This document shows, one piece after another, positions 10,786-21,852 of a stretch of 64,000 nucleotides of DNA. Below the pieces are notes generated by a model. That model worked only from the letters and a program-made list of their open reading frames with translations. It had not been told where the DNA came from and searched no databases. Source of the DNA: a virus; the IMG/VR virus record IMGVR_UViG_3300025122_000005, positions 124,001 through 188,000 of that record; one strand, given 5' to 3'. Every line of letters starts with the position of its first letter. Positions within the stretch are counted from its first letter, which is position 1. The position numbers and the translations under genes are program-made.

Positions 10786-13700
10786 ATGAGTTTAAAGAAC
10801 CTTTTTAGCAAAATTAGCTCAAAACATATTTTGCCAGAGTCAAGTGTCAATGATCTTCTGGAGGACATCGAGTCTGGCCGGTACATTGATGAATACATAA
10901 AGAGAAAGGCTAGATTCTTACCTCACATTGATTACGCCACCGCTTCGAACTTTGCTCGATTTGGATTAGCCGAGGAATATTATGATTCTGCGGCAAGAAG
11001 AATCTATCAGACTTATCCTTACGACGGATCCTCATATGAAAAGATTAAATGGATCAACAATTCAAACGGTTTAGATCTTTACGTATTTGATAACGAATAT
11101 CCCAGAACACACGGACATGCTAGATTTTCACCCACAGGTTGGGGGTCTAGAACATCATTGTCGGGGAACTATGGTAATCCAGCAACAAAAGAATACATCT
11201 ACATTAAAGGTGGACCCAACGTTGACAACATTTGGCATACGGCAAGCAACAGAACATCCAACCTTGAAATAGATGGCAACAAGGGCAACACAGTAGAATT
11301 TTGGCTTAAAAAATCTGCTTTCCAAACATTGACAAAGAGAGAAGTTGTCTTCGACGCTTGGACAACAGGCTCTGTTCCTTCGGGACACCAATACGGTCGC
11401 CTAACTATAGAGCTGGACAGGACGAGACCACAAGAAGACTCTCCTTGGGTAGTTACTTATCAATCTGCTTCAAGCGGCGTTAAGAACCTTTATGTTTCCG
11501 GCACGGCAGGCTTGTATGCAAGCGCATCAGACGGCGAGTGGCATCACTATGCATTCAGTTTTCAGAATACTGGTAGCCAAGTTAACTTTAGGCTACATGT
11601 CGACGGCGATTTAAATCATTCTGTATTGACTGGTTCTTCGATAGGAAATTTGAATACTGCGATAGTTGCAAACATCGGCGCATTGGTCGCAGCAAAGGAT
11701 TCAGATCCACAACCACGTCTGGGTCCATCGACTACGACCAATCCTGGTCTTGGTTTTGGTAAGCTTTCCGGCTCTATAGACGAATTCAGATTTTGGAAAG
11801 CAAAAAGATCCTCTAAAGATATAGGAAGGTATTGGTTTACTCAAGTACATGGAGGGACCAACACAGATGACCCGAACACAGATCTAGGGGTGTATTACAA
11901 GTTTAACGAAGGCATAACCTTAACAAGCAGCATAGACCAAATTGCTTTAGATTATTCTGGTAGAATTTCTAATGGTAGTTGGACAGGATATAGTTCTGAT
12001 AGCAGGAGCACTAAATCTGCGATGATTCAATCGTCGGCTTCTTTAACGGAATTTGCAGAACCGATAATCCACACAGAAAATCCCAAAGTTAATGAATATC
12101 TGGACGATATCTTGGAGAAGGGAAGAAATTATGACATCAACAACAACTCTTCCATATACAAGTCTGTGCCAGGATGGATATTAGAAGAGGATGACGAGGG
12201 GGAGTTAAAACAATTAACTCAAATAATGGGAGCTTATTTTGATGAATTGTTTATGCAAATACAGTCTTTATCTAAACTCAAGCACGTAAAGAGTGAGAAC
12301 TATAGCAAGAAGCCCTTGCCGTTTATGGATAAGGTTCTTAGGTCTATGGGGTTTGAAACACCGGAAATATTTATTGATGCCGATGTCCTGGCGAGTTTGG
12401 CGTCTCGTGACGAAGAAAAAGAGTTTGAACAAAGACTTGAAGATGTTAAGAATGTTATATATCAAAATATATACAATAACTTAATCCACATATACAAATC
12501 CAAAGGAACAGAAAAAGCTTTCCGCAATTTGCTTCGCTGTTATGGGATTGATGAAGAGGTAATTAAGATAAATGTTTATGCTGACGGTGTGGATTATCCA
12601 GTTGAGCAAAACTATCGTGTTGGCAGTTTTAAGACAAGGTGCATTAATTTCAATAGACCAGCTAATTTTTCATCGACGATTTATCAATATAGTTCGAGTC
12701 TTCATCATTCGGGTAAATCATCAGAGTTTCCTGTTTCCGGATACATAACGGGTGCCCACGCAAACGATTCCGCTGTTGGACTCTCTTTCACAACAGAGGC
12801 AGAAGTGGTGTTCCCGATCCGCCACCGCGCCGGTACCGTCCTTCATTTTGACACGCCTATTTCTAGTTCTCTTTTCGGCGCACATACAGTCTTGGATAGT
12901 CACGGCGACACGCATGATTTAACGTGGAAGGCAGCAGCAAAAGATTTTGCCAACTTTGAAGTATACGCAGTTAAAGACAGAGAAGATTCTAGGCATGCTA
13001 AATTCGTTGTTAAATCAACTTCTGGCATTGTAGCACCAGTAGAAACTGGCATATATTATGATGTTTACGATGGAAACAAGTGGAATTTTGCAGTGAGGGT
13101 CGCCCCAAAGGGAACCTTCGGAAATACAATTTCTGGTTCAACGAACTCTTATAATTTAGAACTCTTTGGAGTGAAGACGGATGCTGGGGAGGTAAAGGAG
13201 GAGTTTCTCTTAACTTCTTCTCTAACCAATGCTCAAGGACAGAGGTTCCATCAGTATTCTAAGAGATTATATGCCGGTGCACATAGACGCAACTTCACAG
13301 GATCTACGATTGATTTATCTGATGTCCAGCTATCTTCCTTGAGACATTGGATGTCTTACTTGGATAATGAAACAATCAGGTCACACGCTCTGGATCCTAA
13401 GTCATACGGTGTTCCACACCCAATGAGGAATGCTTATACTTTTATGCCAGGTCTGGATAATCCGGTACCGACAATAGAGACACTAGCGTTAGACTGGGGT
13501 TTCAACACAGTAACTGGGTCTACAAAGGGCGGCCAACTTATTATACGAGATTTTTCTTCTGGGTCTCTTAAGAACAAGAGAGATTACGGATGGATAGGTG
13601 ACGTTATCTCTTCTAATCATCCTGGTCGCGGCAACTTCTTTCCTTCTGAGACAACTGCAAGCGTGTCTGTTGCCTACTTGCAAACTGCTAGACAACAGAT

Positions 13701-16700
13701 TCTCGAAAACGTTCACAGTTCTGACATGATTAGGGTACTAACAAGGGATGACACAACATATACAAGAGAATCTCGACCGGTCAATCACTTCTTTTCAATA
13801 GAGAAGAGCATGTATCAGGCGATTTCAGAAGAAATGCTGGATATGTTCGCAACAATTAAAGATTTTAGCAATCTTATTGGAGACCCTGTAAACCGCTACC
13901 GGCCGAATTATAAGGCGATGGAAAAGCTTCGAAGCTTATTTTTCGAGAGGGTTGAGAATACTCCAAGCATAGAAAAGTATATTGAATTTTATAAGTGGAT
14001 AGATGCTTCTATCTCGCAAGTATTGGACCAATTAAAACCGGCAAGTGCCAACTTTTCAGAAGATGTCCGAACGATGATAGAGAGTCACGTACTTGAAAGG
14101 AACAAATATTGGACAAAATTTCCAACACTTGAAGGGAAGCAAGCGGAACCAGAACCAGGACAAGTGAAATCAGTTGGTGAGATGTTGTATAATTGGCGAT
14201 ACGGTCACGCGCCATTGCCGTCAGCCACCGGCCCGGTTGCAGCCACCGCAACAATAACCATCACGGCGTACACCGAACTCAACGCCGGGGACAAGGTAAA
14301 CTTGGTTGCTGCTGATGGCACTAGTTATGATTTTGAACAAGGCGACCAAAGTTCTGTCAACGGCACATTTGAAGCTACTACATCAAACGAGCAAACAGCA
14401 ACTAACCTGATGAATGTTATTAACACTTCATCGGGACCAGCAGGGGCAAGGTTTACTGCCACCGTTGATGGAGCAGTTGTAACTGTAACCCAGGCAACAC
14501 CAGGCTCCGCGGGCAACACGAGCGTTACTTTGACAGATAGTGGTACTGCTGGCATGACTAAAGCAAATTTTACTGGCGGCACAGATAATAATAGGTCTGA
14601 AACCGAAAACTGCCTTTGGTGGAGTGAGCGCGCAAGCAGGAAGGACGCACCTCTTACTACCGGTATCGCTGCAACCGATGCAGAAAGAGAAACGCTTAGA
14701 AGGGTCGCAATTGCAGATGTTTCAGGATCAACATATGCTTTAAGAAGATTAGCAAAGCCATATAGATTTAAATTAGAGTTGCAGCCCGTGCTTCATGGCG
14801 GTGATAATTTTCACCTAAATAAGAAAAAGGATCTTTATCTTGGAACCTCGAATCCTGGTGCGTTGGATTTCATCCGTATCAGTGGTTCCGATGTGACCTT
14901 CGCCGGGGGAGAGTGTACTGACGTTTATAATCCAAGAATAAATCTTGGAGCACCATATTCAACTACAACTACAGGCGAAGCAGGCGGCGGCACTGTCATC
15001 GAAAAGAAGAAGGCGTTTGCAAAAGCAGATATTAGTAACACAAATTCTGACCACGATCTTAGTACAATAGCACCGTTTAGTCTCTATAGCAGTTCTATAG
15101 ACGATCCTAAAGATTACAAGGCAGAGATTTATGATAATTTCAAGAAGGGTGTGGATATAACGAATCTTCATTCGGATGCTTATGGGGATGATAGGGAGAT
15201 CCCAATTCAGTCTCCTTTTACGGAACATTGGGTAGGGGGTCACTCCCATAGGCATCAACATTTAAACATGATGCGTCCGAAGATACCGCAAGCAGACCCA
15301 GGATTGCAAAACATCACAATGAGTCTAGACCACGCTGGACGCAGGTTCGAGGGATTCAATCTTACAATGTCTCAGGGACAACTATATGTTACCTCCCCAA
15401 ACTTGTATGCCTTGAATCATGAGCCACCAGGAACATTTAATGTTTCTCTTACTTCTAGTACACACAACAGGTCGAGAATTCTGAGGGATCCACTAGCAAA
15501 GAGACCGGTCAATATAAGAAATATAAAGACAACAGCCAGTGAATATGCAAAAGACACAACGCTAAACATCGGCAATTATAAGCATGAATATGAAATAGTC
15601 CAAGGAACGTCGGTAGAGATGAATCCCGTGTTTCTTGTTCGAACAGCTTCAACTGAACCAGTGGAGAACACAAGCAACTCTCCATTCTTTGTTGAGATAA
15701 ACGAGAGAAGAAAGTTTGAGAGACCAACAAGAAAGAACGTATTCGTTAACAGGTTTTCTGCTCCTGGTGGGCCCGAGACTGCTGGTGATAGTTTGGGTGG
15801 ACCAGGTCTTGATATAGCGACAAATCAATATTCTGTTTATAATTCACTAAACTATAGAAACATGATGCCGAGAATGGCACTGGACGAGTGGTCAATGGAC
15901 AGGGCAGGCAAGTTTGGACATGCTAGTAACAGTTCAATAACCGCCTCTAGTCCGACCGCATCGTATCACAAGGTTTATCACAACCCTCGATACGTCGCTA
16001 CTGCAAGTTGGGAATCCGGAGTGGAATGCAGAATAAAACACGACAACCAGTTTGTGCAACATCAGATACCTCAGAGTGATCTAGGGTATGCTTGGATAAA
16101 GAATTCTACAACAGAGACTACCTGCAGTTATGCAAGACTAGAATCTAAGTTTACATACCCAAAAGCACAATCGGATCAGACGGTTTACGAAACCAATGAA
16201 GCAAACGCCGTCGATTTTGACTCTCCAGGGTTTGTTTCTGCAAGTGACATGGGCTTTGGTCATTATGGTGCTAACGGCAGGGTCCTCACTACTCGACCTG
16301 ATGTCCTTGGTGGAGGCTCATCGCTGGTGGGATTCGAGCCAGTAGATTTTGCTGGATTAAATTTTATAGTTGTCGAGCCGATATCTTCAAGCTATAATCT
16401 GCTTGGATATGATGATGTGAGTGTTAAATCTGTTGGCGGTGTTTATTCGAGAGTAAATTATTTAGCAGCCCGAGATGACGGCGCACGTTTTCGCTCTAAT
16501 GTAGCGCACGGCACGCTGTCGCCAGATGTGTTTAAGTGGGACGCACATCTCTTAAATGCGATCTTGTCAAACAGAAACGGTCCATACGGTTATCCTTCTT
16601 GGAAGCAACTGAGAGCAGGGCAGCATCCAGTTGCTAGAAAGCTTCGAAGGGACAACATAATGGCACCTATTGTGGAAAGGGATAACGCACTAGTAAACTC

Positions 16701-19700
16701 ATTCTCGCCTGCTTATTTTACTAGAGGTGATTATTCTTGGCCAGATAATATAGACCACCAGAGAGCAAGAACAAGCAGGACAATTAGTGCTCAAAGATAT
16801 CGCTTTACAGAATCTGCAGTAACATCAAAATTCGGACCCCTCAAAACAACAATGATAGGCAAGTCTGTAGCTGGACTAGCCAATTCGTATGGGTCCTGGA
16901 GGGACGCTCATTCTGCTGGTGGTACCCAAATTTCTGTAGGGGGAAAGGTTACGCACGGAAACGATTTAGTCACTTTTTCAAACCCGGAACTGGTAAACTT
17001 TTTACAAATAGACGAAAAAGCATCAGCCACTCCGTTGAGAGATAAAATTGGAGCGGACATTATTCAGACATTATATTCCGAAACAATATATCCGAGAGAT
17101 TCCAATTCTTATTCAAACAGAGTTAGAGGAAGAGAAAATTTTATCATTGACTGGTGGAAGCCAAAGAGAGCGGACAGGCAAACTATAGATAAGCACAACT
17201 CTCAGGGATTGCACATTGGATTAACTAGCAGTATGTGGCCACTCGATGCACAAACAAATTTTGGAACATCTAACGAAATAGCTCTGGGCACAGACATCCC
17301 GGGAGCCTTCGGAGAAGGTGAATTAATGTCTTCTTATTGTTTGTTTCGTTCAGGTGGAGTTGGCTTAGGTGCATATCCAACCGCTTCAGCCATGTATGCT
17401 AGAAAGTTTCCAGAAGAAAATTATATATTTAATTTAACATTTAATACGACAGTTACAGAAAAATACTGGGGCGGCGCAAGCGACGGCGATCATACATCAT
17501 ATTACATACAGTTTTATCCTCCTGAAGCCTCTGCCGTGGTGCATTATATATATTTTTGTAGGACTGCCGAGACTGCAAGCGTAAACAATGCGGCTGACAT
17601 CGTCGTCGGAGCTAACAAAATATGGATCCCCCTTTCGGAAAGTAGCTATACAACAACTACACTCGCATCAGCTGTCAAAGATGGGCTTAATAGTAATTCT
17701 ATATTTAAAAAAGTTGCAAAAGCAGAATCAAGCACCAATAAACTTAGTCTACATTTTAAGGGCACTTGGGACAATTCTTATGTCGGCGGTGATTATTTGG
17801 CGGATGAATATTCTGACTCCACCATCGATGGTCAAATCATGATCGGCTACCTCGACACGAGCCCCGTTTTTCTATCGGCGTCCTCCAATACTAGCACTTA
17901 TTTGGCTGGTGCAGCAAAGTGGGAAGCTGGTGAGATGGCAGGACGCGATCCTTTTAATTATAAGGATTATGATGATTACGCGATGCAGATGAGATTAATT
18001 GGAAAAGATTATTCTATAGTTCCTGAATATAGAATTAGTGAGGAAATGCCAAACTATATTGGTAGAGCCGCAGCGGATCCCTATTTTTCATGCCCACAGG
18101 CAGATTTTTTGCAGATGACCGGAGCACTGGATGATTTTGCTGATAGTAGTAAATCAGATTTTTTCAAAGTCTACGGACATAGTGACTTTATAAAATACTT
18201 TGACATTGTGAAGGAAGGGCATAAAGAACTGGCAATGTCAGAGAACAGTCTAACTCTCAGGTGTAAAGCGATGAAAAAGTTTCTTCCATATGAAGGAATA
18301 TATCCAGCACAGAGAACTTTGCAGTTAGCAACTATGTTTAGTGAATCATACGGTCCACAAACTAATGTTGCGGTTGAAAAATTCGGGCAGACGAAGGGAG
18401 GATACGAGCCTTATGGAAGTTGGAGAACAGCTTTACAACCTTTTTACGCTCCAGGAATCGCCTACAATTCTATAAAATCTGGCATTGCTGTTGATTATCC
18501 TGTCTTTACTCCCAACAGAGATAGAAAGTTTAATTTGTTTTGTACGACATTCGACAAACAAGACAACAATCATATTAATATAGGACAAGCCAGCGAATGG
18601 GCGCAGCTTATATCTGGAAGTCATGGTAAAAATTCATCCGCTGCCAATTCCGGATTAAGTATATCGATGTGGGTTTATTTTGATGAAGATCCTGATGCAG
18701 ACGGCAACACTGATACTTCCGGAAGCTTGTTGGTATTCAAGGATGATGATAATGCTACAGAGGGTATTCATTTTACAAAACATGGCGGCCGCCTGATGCT
18801 ATCGATGTACACCGATGCATCAAATTATAAAAAGTGGTGGACAAAGCCATATAAGTCCTTAACAACTGCAGATAAATGGTACCATGTCGCCGTCGCAAAG
18901 AAATTTGATACATCTACACCAGATTTTTATATCGACGGCGAACAAATCGAAACTCAAGGGGCTGCTACCGCTGCGGGAATAACTGGCACCGCCGGGAGTT
19001 TAACGGAAACGTCCGTTAACATGGACGGTCATAGCACAACAGCAACCGGAAATTGTACCATAGGAAATCACAGATATGGGCACACCAACACTAATCATGC
19101 TCTCAACGCAATGGAAGTTGCTATTTCTGAAGTCAGTATTTTCAATACAAAGTTGACGGACGAGTCTGTTAGAGGACTCTTCGGCGGCGGCGTCAGGCAG
19201 CGTGGACCCTGGCGACCAGATTTGTGTGTGGAACAGCCTCATGTGGATAACTTAATAGGGTGGTTCCGAATGGGAAACGACACTGGTTATGTCATGGCTG
19301 GAACTTCTGGTTCTATAACAATGACAAACAATCTTGGATTAAATAATCATGCTATGCCTCTGTACAGGAAGACTCTTGTCGGCGGCGGCAAAGGTTCTTT
19401 GGCTGGAGTCGAGACCACGACTAAGGGCAAATTTGTAGGATTTACAGATGCTTGGTCAGCTGGTGCCCAAACTGGATATGGAATTACATTGTTGGGAGAA
19501 AACGGCGTAGACACAAACATGGAACTAACAGGGGCTTTTCAATATCCTTCCTACATCACTGGTTCCGCGTTTAACGAAACATCTGATTTCGGCATACCAC
19601 GCATCGGTTCTGCCAGCTGGGGGGAACATCAGGCGAAAGGAGCAGACCCAGAGTTGGCGGAAGCAACGTCTTATTGGACTCAGGGAGATTATGGAAGAAA

Positions 19701-21852
19701 TTTTGGTACATGGGGCGTCCAACGTGTTGAAAGACTTCCGTTTGAGGTAATTATTGATCCAACCCGCTTGGTCACAAATACAGTTAAAAATATTGGCACA
19801 GCCAGAAATGTTGCAAGATTAGACGAGAGGTTCACCTTTTACGAAATGGAGCCACACCCAAGTGCCAGTTTACAGCCATGCTCATTCTTGAGAAGTAGGT
19901 CATCTGGATCGGCAGATACTGGTGCTCGACACCTACCCCATCTTTCAACTGTGGTTCCGGAAACATACTGGGGGGCGACACACCAAACACCGATAACCTC
20001 TTCTATGTTGACCGCTAGTTTTAGTTTGTCGAGAATGCGGGTCTTGAGTGACACGACATACTCGAAGGCAGCTAACAATTTTTTTGCTGAAAGTTCAAGA
20101 TTCTTTTTGGAGGGGGGACATACTACAACTATCGCATCCGAAGATACGTTACAGACTGCTGTAGATCCGAGTAAAACATACAAGTTCCGATTGAGGTTAA
20201 ATCGTCCCAATACGCAGGACTTTCCGATGTATAATCGTGCGGCTGCATTTGGACCACCAATCAACGCAGGACCTGGTGATCATGGATTGAATCGGTCACA
20301 GAACTACGTAGGTCATGGATTCGCCCCGTATACTCCACCTCATTATGACAATTATGCAGAGGTTGAATATATATTCAATCCGTCCGTTGGCGTCTCATAT
20401 GAGACCATAGAAGATGTTCTTAACAGGATAACCGAACAAAATAGTTTGGGCACCGCAACCATTAACTATAATAGGTATATTCAGGGTACTGGTTCAAAAA
20501 ATAATTTTGGAATCTCAGGAATTACAAATAGTGATTATGTGTCGGGTCCAGGCACCAGTACTGATTTTCAAAGTATCAATGCCGCGACTGCATCTTTAAA
20601 TAAAACACATGCGATGCAATTATCTGCTAGTTTTTATGGTATGGATTTGGCACAAGGAAGCCTGGTTCCAATATTTGAGGGAACAGAAAGAGATGCGGAC
20701 ATTCTTCGAAAATCGTGGGTTATACAGAGTAAGTGGGAAACCCCAAATATGGATTTCCGTCAGACCACTCCTACAATAGCAAAGCCTCATTATATAACCA
20801 CTGCGAAAGGGATGTGGCACCAAACAGGAGCGTATGATGATCCCAGTTCGTTTATAGAAATTATGCCACCAATTGATGGGTCTGAAGATTTGTCAAGTTT
20901 ATTAGGTGTTCATTTTAGAAAAGGTGAGCGAAAAATAAAGGAGCAAAGAGCCCTTTCTATCGGACAATTGCCAGAAGAGCGTAAAGTATCGGAAGCGGTT
21001 GTTGCGATTCCGTTTGTGGAAGATGAGAGTGGCAACAGAAAGTTCTTTAACATTCCAAAGAACGAGGTATATAAGGCTGTCCAGAACGAGGGGTATCCAA
21101 ATTACAAGAAAGCGTATATTGATACTGTTGAGGGACGAAGACTTAGACACGGTCGCGGTCGTAACAAGGGGACAACCACAGAAGTCGTGGCAAACCCCAT
21201 ATCATCCCGGACAAGTATTCAAACAATGGTAGGAAAGATGCTTAAATATGTTATTCCTCCAAAAATGAATTTCTTAAAATATAACAATGAGGAAGAAAAA
21301 TTTGTGCACCCATTTGCAATGTACATCTTTGAATTTGAGCATACTTTGTCTAAGTCGGATTTGGCGTATATGTGGCAGAATCTCCCGCCAGATGTTGCAT
21401 TGAACGACTTTCATAACAATGATGATGATACACTGCAAGCAGAATCTGTAGTTTCTCATGATTTGGGAGGCGCAACAGATCTCTTAGGTGGCAGCTTTAA
21501 CAAAAATGTAAAATGGATGGTATTCAAAGTTAAACAAAGAGCTGAAACAAACTATTTTAAGAAGATATCACGAGACAAACTACCGGTCGGTCACCCTGAA
21601 AGGGAGTTATCCGTTGAAAACGATATTTTTGAATATGGATACAACTGGCCTTATGATTATTTCTCGTTGGTTGAACTAGTTAAAATTGATGCTGGAGTGT
21701 CTTTTGCGAAGGATAGGGACATAGTAGAACCCTTAACACCGGAACAGGCAGAACAAACCGCAAGAGCTGTTGCTGGATTGGTGCCACAAGAGAACGAAGA
21801 AGGGGAACAAGAGGTCGACTTCAAGAATTTGTTCCCAAAAGAGGATGAATAA
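10786..21852 (+). CDS. Giant (3,688 aa) baseplate/appendage protein with two LamG-like domains
   Basis: One uninterrupted frame of 11 kb starts directly after the previous stop. Domains by position: a conserved-looking N-terminus; a LamG/concanavalin-type domain around residues 160-370 (EFWLKKS, GEWHHYAFSF, GSIDEFRFWK motifs); a helical segment around 420-600 containing HIYKSKGTEKAFRNLL, the KGT motif typical of tail proteins related to P2 gpI; a compact beta domain around 1145-1266 (ITITAYTELNAGDKV to ANFTGG); and a second LamG-like domain around 2618-2820 (SISMWVYFDED, KWYHVAVAK, AISEVSIFNTK). The C-terminus is acidic. LamG folds bind glycans or proteins, so host-surface contact or baseplate decoration is plausible. 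Position after wedge genes supports a baseplate location. Function remains inferred. Confidence 0.75.
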   Translation: MSLKNLFSKISSKHILPESSVNDLLEDIESGRYIDEYIKRKARFLPHIDYATASNFARFGLAEEYYDSAARRIYQTYPYDGSSYEKIKWINNSNGLDLYVFDNEYPRTHGHARFSPTGWGSRTSLSGNYGNPATKEYIYIKGGPNVDNIWHTASNRTSNLEIDGNKGNTVEFWLKKSAFQTLTKREVVFDAWTTGSVPSGHQYGRLTIELDRTRPQEDSPWVVTYQSASSGVKNLYVSGTAGLYASASDGEWHHYAFSFQNTGSQVNFRLHVDGDLNHSVLTGSSIGNLNTAIVANIGALVAAKDSDPQPRLGPSTTTNPGLGFGKLSGSIDEFRFWKAKRSSKDIGRYWFTQVHGGTNTDDPNTDLGVYYKFNEGITLTSSIDQIALDYSGRISNGSWTGYSSDSRSTKSAMIQSSASLTEFAEPIIHTENPKVNEYLDDILEKGRNYDINNNSSIYKSVPGWILEEDDEGELKQLTQIMGAYFDELFMQIQSLSKLKHVKSENYSKKPLPFMDKVLRSMGFETPEIFIDADVLASLASRDEEKEFEQRLEDVKNVIYQNIYNNLIHIYKSKGTEKAFRNLLRCYGIDEEVIKINVYADGVDYPVEQNYRVGSFKTRCINFNRPANFSSTIYQYSSSLHHSGKSSEFPVSGYITGAHANDSAVGLSFTTEAEVVFPIRHRAGTVLHFDTPISSSLFGAHTVLDSHGDTHDLTWKAAAKDFANFEVYAVKDREDSRHAKFVVKSTSGIVAPVETGIYYDVYDGNKWNFAVRVAPKGTFGNTISGSTNSYNLELFGVKTDAGEVKEEFLLTSSLTNAQGQRFHQYSKRLYAGAHRRNFTGSTIDLSDVQLSSLRHWMSYLDNETIRSHALDPKSYGVPHPMRNAYTFMPGLDNPVPTIETLALDWGFNTVTGSTKGGQLIIRDFSSGSLKNKRDYGWIGDVISSNHPGRGNFFPSETTASVSVAYLQTARQQILENVHSSDMIRVLTRDDTTYTRESRPVNHFFSIEKSMYQAISEEMLDMFATIKDFSNLIGDPVNRYRPNYKAMEKLRSLFFERVENTPSIEKYIEFYKWIDASISQVLDQLKPASANFSEDVRTMIESHVLERNKYWTKFPTLEGKQAEPEPGQVKSVGEMLYNWRYGHAPLPSATGPVAATATITITAYTELNAGDKVNLVAADGTSYDFEQGDQSSVNGTFEATTSNEQTATNLMNVINTSSGPAGARFTATVDGAVVTVTQATPGSAGNTSVTLTDSGTAGMTKANFTGGTDNNRSETENCLWWSERASRKDAPLTTGIAATDAERETLRRVAIADVSGSTYALRRLAKPYRFKLELQPVLHGGDNFHLNKKKDLYLGTSNPGALDFIRISGSDVTFAGGECTDVYNPRINLGAPYSTTTTGEAGGGTVIEKKKAFAKADISNTNSDHDLSTIAPFSLYSSSIDDPKDYKAEIYDNFKKGVDITNLHSDAYGDDREIPIQSPFTEHWVGGHSHRHQHLNMMRPKIPQADPGLQNITMSLDHAGRRFEGFNLTMSQGQLYVTSPNLYALNHEPPGTFNVSLTSSTHNRSRILRDPLAKRPVNIRNIKTTASEYAKDTTLNIGNYKHEYEIVQGTSVEMNPVFLVRTASTEPVENTSNSPFFVEINERRKFERPTRKNVFVNRFSAPGGPETAGDSLGGPGLDIATNQYSVYNSLNYRNMMPRMALDEWSMDRAGKFGHASNSSITASSPTASYHKVYHNPRYVATASWESGVECRIKHDNQFVQHQIPQSDLGYAWIKNSTTETTCSYARLESKFTYPKAQSDQTVYETNEANAVDFDSPGFVSASDMGFGHYGANGRVLTTRPDVLGGGSSLVGFEPVDFAGLNFIVVEPISSSYNLLGYDDVSVKSVGGVYSRVNYLAARDDGARFRSNVAHGTLSPDVFKWDAHLLNAILSNRNGPYGYPSWKQLRAGQHPVARKLRRDNIMAPIVERDNALVNSFSPAYFTRGDYSWPDNIDHQRARTSRTISAQRYRFTESAVTSKFGPLKTTMIGKSVAGLANSYGSWRDAHSAGGTQISVGGKVTHGNDLVTFSNPELVNFLQIDEKASATPLRDKIGADIIQTLYSETIYPRDSNSYSNRVRGRENFIIDWWKPKRADRQTIDKHNSQGLHIGLTSSMWPLDAQTNFGTSNEIALGTDIPGAFGEGELMSSYCLFRSGGVGLGAYPTASAMYARKFPEENYIFNLTFNTTVTEKYWGGASDGDHTSYYIQFYPPEASAVVHYIYFCRTAETASVNNAADIVVGANKIWIPLSESSYTTTTLASAVKDGLNSNSIFKKVAKAESSTNKLSLHFKGTWDNSYVGGDYLADEYSDSTIDGQIMIGYLDTSPVFLSASSNTSTYLAGAAKWEAGEMAGRDPFNYKDYDDYAMQMRLIGKDYSIVPEYRISEEMPNYIGRAAADPYFSCPQADFLQMTGALDDFADSSKSDFFKVYGHSDFIKYFDIVKEGHKELAMSENSLTLRCKAMKKFLPYEGIYPAQRTLQLATMFSESYGPQTNVAVEKFGQTKGGYEPYGSWRTALQPFYAPGIAYNSIKSGIAVDYPVFTPNRDRKFNLFCTTFDKQDNNHINIGQASEWAQLISGSHGKNSSAANSGLSISMWVYFDEDPDADGNTDTSGSLLVFKDDDNATEGIHFTKHGGRLMLSMYTDASNYKKWWTKPYKSLTTADKWYHVAVAKKFDTSTPDFYIDGEQIETQGAATAAGITGTAGSLTETSVNMDGHSTTATGNCTIGNHRYGHTNTNHALNAMEVAISEVSIFNTKLTDESVRGLFGGGVRQRGPWRPDLCVEQPHVDNLIGWFRMGNDTGYVMAGTSGSITMTNNLGLNNHAMPLYRKTLVGGGKGSLAGVETTTKGKFVGFTDAWSAGAQTGYGITLLGENGVDTNMELTGAFQYPSYITGSAFNETSDFGIPRIGSASWGEHQAKGADPELAEATSYWTQGDYGRNFGTWGVQRVERLPFEVIIDPTRLVTNTVKNIGTARNVARLDERFTFYEMEPHPSASLQPCSFLRSRSSGSADTGARHLPHLSTVVPETYWGATHQTPITSSMLTASFSLSRMRVLSDTTYSKAANNFFAESSRFFLEGGHTTTIASEDTLQTAVDPSKTYKFRLRLNRPNTQDFPMYNRAAAFGPPINAGPGDHGLNRSQNYVGHGFAPYTPPHYDNYAEVEYIFNPSVGVSYETIEDVLNRITEQNSLGTATINYNRYIQGTGSKNNFGISGITNSDYVSGPGTSTDFQSINAATASLNKTHAMQLSASFYGMDLAQGSLVPIFEGTERDADILRKSWVIQSKWETPNMDFRQTTPTIAKPHYITTAKGMWHQTGAYDDPSSFIEIMPPIDGSEDLSSLLGVHFRKGERKIKEQRALSIGQLPEERKVSEAVVAIPFVEDESGNRKFFNIPKNEVYKAVQNEGYPNYKKAYIDTVEGRRLRHGRGRNKGTTTEVVANPISSRTSIQTMVGKMLKYVIPPKMNFLKYNNEEEKFVHPFAMYIFEFEHTLSKSDLAYMWQNLPPDVALNDFHNNDDDTLQAESVVSHDLGGATDLLGGSFNKNVKWMVFKVKQRAETNYFKKISRDKLPVGHPERELSVENDIFEYGYNWPYDYFSLVELVKIDAGVSFAKDRDIVEPLTPEQAEQTARAVAGLVPQENEEGEQEVDFKNLFPKEDE

